The notes beneath the pieces were generated by a model. That model made no database searches. It worked only from the letters and a program-made list of their open reading frames with translations, and was not told the origin of the DNA. Below are positions 1-5,497 of a stretch of 5,497 nucleotides of DNA, one piece after another. How positions within the stretch are numbered: position 1 is the stretch's first letter; each line of letters starts with the position of its first letter. A program made the position numbers and the translations under genes. This DNA comes from an uncultured Synergistales bacterium (lineage in GTDB: Bacteria; Synergistota; Synergistia; Synergistales; Aminobacteriaceae): assembly GCA_905233515.1 (NCBI GenBank), contig CAJOEQ010000092.1:6484-11980 (forward strand). The letters are read 5' to 3'.

Positions 1-134
1 CTAACTAATTCGTCAGTATCGCCGTCTAGGGCAATGGCCTCAAGTTCCCTAGAGATCATCGCCCTTAGTGCCTTACAAATATTTATTTCGCGTAAAATTA
101 ACTCTTTTGCTTGAGCTAATATATTAACCTGCAA
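1..134 (-). CDS. Probable flagellar export chaperone, FlgN/FliT-like (N-terminal part, runs off window)
   Basis: An open frame of 44 codons starts at a TTG at 134-132 and is still open at the window edge. The start is chosen because a perfect GGAGG (143-147) lies 8 nt upstream; no other start in this frame has such a site. The visible product begins MQVNILAQAKELILREINIC and ends ELEAIALDGDTDELV. It is a leucine/isoleucine-rich amphipathic helix followed by an 'ExEAIALDGDxDEL' stretch, which resembles the 'EREAL..GD...L..L' pattern at the N-terminus of FlgN and FliT-type chaperones, small all-helical cytoplasmic proteins that escort hook-associated or cap proteins to the flagellar type III export gate. 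It overlaps the 3' end of fliS by 11 nt, so the two are probably translationally coupled and co-transcribed. That this is a gene is well supported; the FlgN/FliT identity is inference from pattern and context, since only about a third of a typical chaperone is visible. Confidence 0.62.
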   Translation of the reverse strand, partial: MQVNILAQAKELILREINICKALRAMISRELEAIALDGDTDELV

Positions 135-690
135 GAGTAAATCCTCCGGCCTTTGCTGTTTTCTGAGCGGGTGCGGCTGTCTTATATGCTGTCTGAGTAG
201 GTGCGGCGGGTTTAGCGGGTTCAGGTTTCTTGCCTTCAAGTTCTAATATAGCATTCTGAAGGTCTTTATCTTCTGGGTGAGCTGCTTGATATTCCTGCAA
301 TAACTGAACTAATGCGCCCTCCCATGTTGCTTTTAACTCCTCAAGCATTCCCCGAACTGTGCGAATATTGTCGGGTTCTTTTTTCATGTTGGCATCGACT
401 AATAATTGATACATGTATTCATAAAGCTGCATTAACTTGTCGGCCATTTCTCCGCCCTTATCTTTATTAAGAGTTACCATTAATTCGCGTATAACTTCCT
501 GAGCGCGTATAGTCTCTCTATTTGCTAAATCGTAGTCAGGTGCGCCGCCGTTTTTGCCGAGCATTGCATTTTCTGCCGCATGACATGCTTTAATGCCAAT
601 ATCATACGTGATTAATAAGAGCTGTTCTTTTGTTGCGGTTGTGATTCGCGTGGCCTGATATGTAAATTGAGCGTTGTTACTGTTTACCAT
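124..690 (-). CDS. fliS: Flagellar secretion chaperone FliS, with extended C-terminal tail
   Basis: FliS is a cytoplasmic four-helix chaperone that binds the C-terminal segment of flagellin, stops premature polymerisation and delivers it to the export apparatus. The 188-residue product carries the family pattern: an N-terminal 'Y.ATRITTATKEQLLLITYD' (about residues 11-30), then helices at roughly 54-76, 79-101 and 106-136, including the 'RTVRGMLEELKATWEGAL' segment. The start at 690-688 (MVNSNNAQF) is preferred over an in-frame ATG 36 nt upstream because AGGAGG sits 8 nt before it and the family begins near this point. Most FliS proteins are about 120-140 residues; here about 35 extra residues (154-188) form a Pro/Ala/Lys-rich tail with a duplicated decapeptide, likely disordered. 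The gene follows gyrB by 88 nt but has its own sigma-28-type promoter, and overlaps the next ORF by 11 nt. The FliS assignment is firm; a role for the tail is unknown. Confidence 0.93.
   Translation of the reverse strand: MVNSNNAQFTYQATRITTATKEQLLLITYDIGIKACHAAENAMLGKNGGAPDYDLANRETIRAQEVIRELMVTLNKDKGGEMADKLMQLYEYMYQLLVDANMKKEPDNIRTVRGMLEELKATWEGALVQLLQEYQAAHPEDKDLQNAILELEGKKPEPAKPAAPTQTAYKTAAPAQKTAKAGGFTLAG
143..147 (-). promoter_or_regulatory. Ribosome binding site (GGAGG) for the ORF downstream of fliS
   Basis: GGAGG on the minus strand lies 8 nt before the TTG at 134-132. It sits inside the last codons of fliS (the Gly-Gly of the C-terminus), so the fliS tail doubles as the translation initiation region of the next gene. 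It decides the TTG start. Confidence 0.7.
148..207 (-). repeat. Imperfect 30-bp tandem duplication in the fliS tail
   Basis: Two adjacent 30-nt units (178-207 and 148-177) each begin GCCGCACC on the coding strand and share CTCAGA at the same position. By direct alignment 21 of 30 bases match. They encode the decapeptides AAPTQTAYKT and AAPAQKTAKA (5 of 10 identical). This looks like an old in-frame duplication that lengthened the low-complexity C-terminal tail of FliS. Confidence 0.6.
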
Positions 691-698
691 TTTTATAT

Positions 699-704
699 CC
701 TCCT
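699..704 (-). promoter_or_regulatory. Ribosome binding site (AGGAGG) of fliS
   Basis: A perfect AGGAGG on the minus strand is followed by 8 nt and then ATG at 690-688. It lies inside the longer reading frame that begins at 726, so it argues that the longer frame overcalls the protein by 12 residues. Confidence 0.85.
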
Positions 705-738
705 GAAATTTTTTCGTTTTTCTCACTCACTGCACCTA

Positions 739-766
739 ATATCGGCAATAAATTCCGCAACGTTTA
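739..766 (-). promoter_or_regulatory. Candidate sigma-28 (FliA/SigD) promoter for fliS
   Basis: On the minus strand, TAAA (763-766) is followed after 16 nt by GCCGATAT (739-746). This equals the published Bacillus subtilis SigD consensus (TAAA, 14-16 nt, GCCGATAT) and is one base from the enterobacterial FliA -10 element GCCGATAA. It lies wholly inside the 88-nt gap between gyrB and fliS, with an expected transcript start near 731-733, giving a leader of about 40 nt. FliS is a typical late-class flagellar gene under this sigma factor. The match is read directly from the sequence; activity is inferred. Confidence 0.8.
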
Positions 767-778
767 GCACATTTTATA

Positions 779-2707
<1,929 letters not shown>

Positions 2708-2723
2708 CTAAATAATATATATA

Positions 2724-2732
2724 ATTATAACA
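2724..2732 (-). promoter_or_regulatory. Candidate extended -10 promoter for gyrB
   Basis: The minus strand reads TG-T-TATAAT, a perfect -10 hexamer with the extended TGn motif, overlapping the truA stop codon. A transcript would start near 2717 and give gyrB a leader of about 34 nt. The hexamer 17 nt upstream is AGTCAA, a poor -35, so this relies on the extended -10. In A/T-rich DNA a chance match is possible. Confidence 0.4.
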
Positions 2733-3474
2733 AATTCGCATTATAATTGACTTTCCAGAACCACAGACCGCACGCGGGGACTGTCATAGATGACTCATTT
2801 CTTTCACTGCCAGTTAATAAATTTTCCAGCCATGATAAAGGCTTTTTCTTAGTGGCGACCTCGTTTATATTGCCGACGATTATACGCACCATATTTGTTA
2901 AAAATGATTGAGCTTTCACGCTTATAATTGAGAGATTTTCACGCTGTCTGATTCTTAATCTGTCAATAGTCCTGTATGAGTCGTCAGGACATTCACCTTT
3001 TCTGCAAAACGCCTTGAAATCGTGCCGGCCTTGTATTAATTCACATGCTTGACGAGCTAAATTTAAGTCCCATGATTGCCCTTTGCGCCACCATACGAAA
3101 TTATTTAATACTGGCGGACATACGGGGCTATGATAGATAAAATATTTATATTCGCGAGATATTGCACTTCTGCGGGCGTTGAAGTCTTCAGGGACGATAA
3201 AAATTTTCATGATTCTAATATCTTCGGGCAAATAGAAATTTATAGCGAGTCTTAATTTATCGGGGGGGAAAATTTTATCGAGTTCAAACGAGGCTATTTG
3301 TCCCAGTGCGTTAACGCCTTTATCTGTTCGGCCTGCTCCTGTGATTTTGACGTGTGAGCCGGAAATTTTGAATAATACTTCTTCTATTATTTCCTGAATG
3401 CTCAAAGCGTCCGGCTGAATCTGCCAACCTGAATAATTTTTCCCGAGATAACTAATTTTAGCGGCGTATTTCAT
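2725..3474 (-). CDS. truA: tRNA pseudouridine(38-40) synthase TruA
   Basis: TruA isomerises uridines 38, 39 and 40 in the anticodon arm of many tRNAs. The 249-residue product is of normal length. It shows the N-terminal 'YLGKNYSGWQIQP' (9-21), the catalytic motif GAGRTDKGVNALGQ (46-59) with Asp51 as the nucleophile, FNARRSAISREYKYFIY (98-114), the 'GRHDFKAFCRKGE' motif (149-161), 'SFLTNMVRIIVGNI' (190-203) and the C-terminal 'VPACGLWFWKVNY' (232-244). The ATG at 3474 is the start: an upstream in-frame ATG is cut off by a TAA. A GGGAG at 3489-3493 lies 14 nt before the ATG, a longish spacing. truA commonly follows ecfA-ecfT in Firmicute-like genomes and does so here, but a 134-nt gap with promoter-like sequences suggests it can be transcribed independently, together with gyrB. 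Confidence 0.95.
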   Translation of the reverse strand: MKYAAKISYLGKNYSGWQIQPDALSIQEIIEEVLFKISGSHVKITGAGRTDKGVNALGQIASFELDKIFPPDKLRLAINFYLPEDIRIMKIFIVPEDFNARRSAISREYKYFIYHSPVCPPVLNNFVWWRKGQSWDLNLARQACELIQGRHDFKAFCRKGECPDDSYRTIDRLRIRQRENLSIISVKAQSFLTNMVRIIVGNINEVATKKKPLSWLENLLTGSERNESSMTVPACGLWFWKVNYNANLL

Positions 3475-3488
3475 AAATTAATAATTTG

Positions 3489-3493
3489 CTCCC
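3489..3493 (-). promoter_or_regulatory. Ribosome binding site (GGGAG) of truA
   Basis: GGGAG on the minus strand lies 14 nt before the truA ATG at 3474-3472. It is the best Shine-Dalgarno match upstream, with a longer than usual A/T-only spacer, similar to gyrB (18 nt) and ecfT (13 nt) and unlike the two flagellar genes (8 nt). Confidence 0.5.
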
Positions 3494-3510
3494 ATAAAAA
3501 TTTTTACGTC

Positions 3511-3539
3511 ATAATATCATGAAATAACTTAGTTGACAC
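3511..3539 (-). promoter_or_regulatory. Candidate sigma-A promoter P1 for truA-gyrB
   Basis: On the minus strand GTGTCA (3534-3539; 4 of 6 to TTGACA) is followed by exactly 17 nt and TATTAT (3511-3516; 5 of 6 to TATAAT). The -10 is preceded by TGn (TGA-TATTAT), making it an extended -10. The expected transcript start is near 3504, 30 nt upstream of the truA ATG. This is the stronger of the two promoter candidates in the gap. Confidence 0.6.
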
Positions 3540-3553
3540 GAAATATTTGCATT

Positions 3554-3583
3554 ATTCTACATATAAATAAATATTACTGACAC
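3554..3583 (-). promoter_or_regulatory. Candidate upstream sigma-A promoter P2 for truA-gyrB
   Basis: A second copy of GTGTCA (3578-3583) is followed after 18 nt by TAGAAT (3554-3559; 5 of 6 to TATAAT). It lies 44 bp upstream of the P1 copy, about four helical turns. It could be a second promoter, or the paired GTGTCA boxes could be a binding site; sequence alone cannot separate these. Confidence 0.4.
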
Positions 3584-3608
3584 AAGCGCGCAAAATATTA
3601 ATACAAGA

Positions 3609-4289
3609 CTAAAATTTCCAGATTAAAGGCTTTCTGCGAGTTCGTAATTTTTTCGGGTTATAACCTCGTGCGGTCATTGCTAGAGCTATCTCGTCGGCTC
3701 TTCGGAAAATTATAACAAATAAGGGAATTAATACCGGAAAATAAGATTTAACGCGCTGAAATAAATTCCCCTGATCAAGCCTCGCACCCCGCGATAATTG
3801 AGCTTTGATAATATTATCGGTCTCATAAGCCAATAACGGAATAAATCTCATCGCAAGCCCTATCATCATAGAACTTTCATGAGCAGGGAAGCCTATTTTT
3901 TCTAAAGGTGTCAATAATGAGTCAATCCCGTCCGCTAATTCAAGGGGTGCTGTAGTCATCGGCAATAATAACGCATAAAGCATTAAGATAAATAATCTTG
4001 CTGACATAAAAATAGCGTGTGAAAATTTGCTCATGAATAAATTAAATATAAACGTGAAAATAACGAGATATAAAACAGGTCTAGAAGACTTTAAAAGCAC
4101 TCTCAATGAAATTTTTGACGCTCGAACTATAAAAACTAGCAAGACAGCCCATAAAACAACGCTGAAATATTCACGAGTCATAAAAATTGCTGTGAGCATA
4201 AAAATAAGTCCGAACAATTTAGCGCGCGGGTCTAATTTATGAACAAACGAGTCAGCTGGTATATATTGCCCTAAATGTACATTTATCAT
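3609..4289 (-). CDS. ecfT: ECF transporter transmembrane protein EcfT
   Basis: EcfT is the integral membrane scaffold of ECF importers: it couples ATP hydrolysis by the EcfA ATPases to movement of a substrate-binding S component (vitamins, cobalt or nickel). The 226-residue product opens with 'GQYIPADSFVHKLDPRAKL' (7-25), typical of the family, has hydrophobic segments at about 22-37, 41-56, 70-86, 92-112 and 183-196, and carries both coupling-helix motifs, SRGA (166-169) and ARGY (207-210), which dock into the two ATPases. The conserved 'TTAPLELADGIDSLLTPLEKIGFP' region is also present. It is shorter than many EcfT proteins (about 265), and the loop after 'FNLF' (residue 85) looks compressed before the next membrane segment. 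The ATG follows the ATPase stop by 3 nt, with AAAGGA at 4303-4308, 13 nt upstream. Substrate unknown: no S component is in view. Confidence 0.93.
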   Translation of the reverse strand: MINVHLGQYIPADSFVHKLDPRAKLFGLIFMLTAIFMTREYFSVVLWAVLLVFIVRASKISLRVLLKSSRPVLYLVIFTFIFNLFMSKFSHAIFMSARLFILMLYALLLPMTTAPLELADGIDSLLTPLEKIGFPAHESSMMIGLAMRFIPLLAYETDNIIKAQLSRGARLDQGNLFQRVKSYFPVLIPLFVIIFRRADEIALAMTARGYNPKKLRTRRKPLIWKF

Positions 4290-4292
4290 GAT

Positions 4293-4478
4293 TTAAGAAA
4301 ATTCCTTTGTGATTAATTCTTGAATTTCTGAGGGACTGCCGAACGCTTTTAATTTTCCTGAACTCAATAATAAAATTTTATCGCTGAAATTAACGGCCAT
4401 GCGTATATCATGAGTTATAGTTATTATAGTTTTGCCCTCATCGCGTAATTTGCATTTTGAGAGTGAAAGAATTATCAA
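4293..4478 (-). pseudogene. Out-of-frame C-terminal remnant of the second EcfA ATPase domain
   Basis: This frame encodes the end of an ABC ATPase. From about 4451 it reads KLRDEGKTIITITHDIRMAV, containing the H-loop histidine (codon 4412-4410), then 'SDKILLLSSGKLKAFGSPSEIQEL' and a stop at 4293-4295. It directly continues the domain 2 ATPase that ends in the other frame at 4438, so it is the missing tail of that protein and not a separate gene. The part upstream of about 4451 (from a TTG at 4478) is a shadow of the first frame. No Shine-Dalgarno supports independent translation. The protein ends soon after the usual 'GxPxEI' motif, so the C-terminus is short for an EcfA. ecfT starts 3 nt downstream. 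Confidence 0.75.
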
Positions 4479-5497
4479 GCCCAGCTAAAGGCTCATCAAG
4501 CGCAATACATTCAGGACGAGCAGCAAGAACAGAAGCAATCGCAATTAAACGTCTTTCACCGCCTGAGAGTGCCAAAGGGTTGCGAGTCAGAAAATTTTTA
4601 TCCAGTCCAACACATTCAAGACCGTAAAAAATTGCGTTTTCTAAATCTTTATCTCTCAAGCCTGCATTACTGGGAGCAAATGCTAATTCTTCATAGACAG
4701 TCGGATTAAATAATTGCTTTTCAGGATGTTGAAAGACTAAGCCGACTTTTTGCCGCAAATTATAAAGCTCTTCGCCCTTGTCAGGAATTGCCGAGCCGTT
4801 AAAATAAATTTCGCCCGATTGGACTTTATAAAGCCCGTTCAAATGCTGTAAAAGTGTTGACTTCCCGCTGCCAGTTTTGCCGACTATTGAGAGCCACGAA
4901 CCTTTTAAAATATTTGCGCTTATGTCGTGAAGTGCATTAGCTCCGGCCTCATAATTAAATGACAAATTTTTTATAGCGAACTCATTAATATTTGAATGAG
5001 AAATAAATTTTTTCACGGGTAAATTATAATAATCGCTATTAAAGCCTAACTCTTTAGAATGACTTGTGAAATCTTCTGCGCTCCCTTGCCACTTAATAAC
5101 ACCTTCAGACAAAATTATAACTCTTTGAAAGTCTTTCAAGCTCTCGAATTTATGAGAAATTTGTATAATAGTCATACCGCTTTGATGGAGTTCACATAAA
5201 ATTTTCTCTAAATCGCGCCGGCCTTCAGGGTCAAGCATTGAGTCAGGCTCATCAAGAATCAAGCAATCAATTTTAGCAGCTAACACTCCAGCAAGTGAGA
5301 GTCTTTGCTTTTCTCCACCTGATAAATTATTGACATGATAATTTTTCTTGTGAAATAATTTCACGCGCTTTAATGCCTCGTCTACACGTGATTGAATTTC
5401 ATCAGGTAATAAGCCTTGATTTTCCGGAGCAAATGCCGCGTCATCTTCAACAATTGAGGCTACTATTTGATTTTCGGGGTCTTGAAAGACTATGCCG
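4438..5497 (-). CDS. ecfA: Tandem (fused) ECF transporter ATPase EcfA, 5' end off window, frame broken near 4450
   Basis: This is a double ATPase that powers the ECF importer with EcfT. The frame is open to the window edge, starting in the Q-loop of domain 1 ('GIVFQDPENQIV', 5496-5461) with the EcfA-like 'AFAPEN'; an internal GTG at 5364 is not the real start. Domain 1 then has LSGGEKQR (5325-5302), Walker B LILDEP with D-loop 'SMLD', and the H-loop ISHK. After a linker of about 50 residues, domain 2 has Walker A GKTGSGKST (4881-4855), Q-loop 'VFQHPEKQ', LSGGERR (from 4569) and Walker B LDEP (4500-4489) with 'AGLD'. The frame then ends at a TGA (4438-4440) without the H-loop, which lies in a different frame just downstream. 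Both sites otherwise look catalytically complete. Fusion of the two EcfA subunits is seen in some ECF systems (YkoD-like); usually they are separate ecfA1 and ecfA2. Which substrate is transported cannot be told. Confidence 0.88.
   Translation of the reverse strand, partial: GIVFQDPENQIVASIVEDDAAFAPENQGLLPDEIQSRVDEALKRVKLFHKKNYHVNNLSGGEKQRLSLAGVLAAKIDCLILDEPDSMLDPEGRRDLEKILCELHQSGMTIIQISHKFESLKDFQRVIILSEGVIKWQGSAEDFTSHSKELGFNSDYYNLPVKKFISHSNINEFAIKNLSFNYEAGANALHDISANILKGSWLSIVGKTGSGKSTLLQHLNGLYKVQSGEIYFNGSAIPDKGEELYNLRQKVGLVFQHPEKQLFNPTVYEELAFAPSNAGLRDKDLENAIFYGLECVGLDKNFLTRNPLALSGGERRLIAIASVLAARPECIALDEPLAGLDNSFTLKMQITR

Noticed and set aside
691..778. Terminator between gyrB and fliS
   Set aside because: The gap has no stable stem-loop with a downstream T-run on the minus strand; the sigma-28-type promoter is the only clear signal.
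3533..3538. Perfect TTGACA on the plus strand in the ecfT-truA gap
   Set aside because: At 17 nt spacing the hexamer is TCTACA, a poor -10, and no plus-strand gene follows. It is the complement of one of the minus-strand GTGTCA boxes.
3475..3608. Rho-independent terminator after ecfT
   Set aside because: Only a short GCGCGC palindrome and a TAAAAATTTTTA self-complementary run are present; no GC-rich stem followed by a T-run on the minus strand.
4027..4242. Plus-strand open frame of 71 codons
   Set aside because: It is antisense to the membrane segments of ecfT, and its lysine/isoleucine-rich product is what A/T-rich antisense gives by chance.
4438..4478. Programmed +1 frameshift joining the two EcfA frames
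   Set aside because: There is no strong slippery site (the stop context is CGA TGA), and joining the frames still leaves the helix about 5 residues shorter than in domain 1. A deletion explains both facts.
5362..5364. GTG at 5364-5362 as the start of the ATPase gene
   Set aside because: The frame stays open upstream to the window edge and encodes the domain 1 Q-loop and the 'AFAPEN' motif, so this GTG is an internal valine codon.

Overview
This window is an A/T-rich bacterial chromosome segment in which every supported gene lies on the minus strand, so transcription runs from high to low coordinates. It encodes flagellar proteins (FliS and a probable second export chaperone) and has a sequence matching a sigma-28/sigma-D promoter, so the organism is very probably flagellated and motile. 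The layout, the tandem ECF ATPase and the style of the FliS and GyrB proteins suggest a low-GC, anaerobe-type lineage, with Synergistota the best guess and Clostridia-like Firmicutes next. That placement is an impression from protein sequences, not a phylogeny.

Layout in transcription order. (1) 5497-4438: a protein with two tandem EcfA/CbiO-type ATPase domains, cut by the window edge inside domain 1. Its reading frame breaks near 4450, inside domain 2, and the remaining C-terminus continues in another frame to 4293. (2) 4289-3609: ecfT, the membrane coupling protein of the same ECF (energy-coupling factor) vitamin/metal importer, starting 3 nt after the ATPase stop. (3) A 134-nt gap (3475-3608) with two candidate sigma-A promoters. 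(4) 3474-2725: truA, tRNA pseudouridine synthase. (5) 2683-779: gyrB, DNA gyrase subunit B, 41 nt after truA. (6) An 88-nt gap (691-778) with a flagellar sigma promoter. (7) 690-124: fliS, flagellin export chaperone with a long Ala/Pro/Lys tail. (8) 134-1: the start of a short coiled-coil-like protein, probably FlgN/FliT-like, overlapping the end of fliS by 11 nt and running off the window.

Functionally there are three blocks. The first is an ECF transporter energising module (no substrate-binding S component is visible). The second is a housekeeping pair (TruA, GyrB), probably driven by promoters in the gap before truA plus an internal one at the end of truA. The third is a late flagellar unit switched on separately by the motility sigma factor. 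No rRNA, tRNA, CRISPR, insertion sequence or convincing rho-independent terminator was seen, and no gap exceeds 134 nt.

I did not find an undescribed system here. The points worth a second look are the broken fused ATPase, the sigma-28 promoter with its small flagellar operon, the short 3' ORF with a TTG start hidden under fliS, and the leader features of truA and gyrB.
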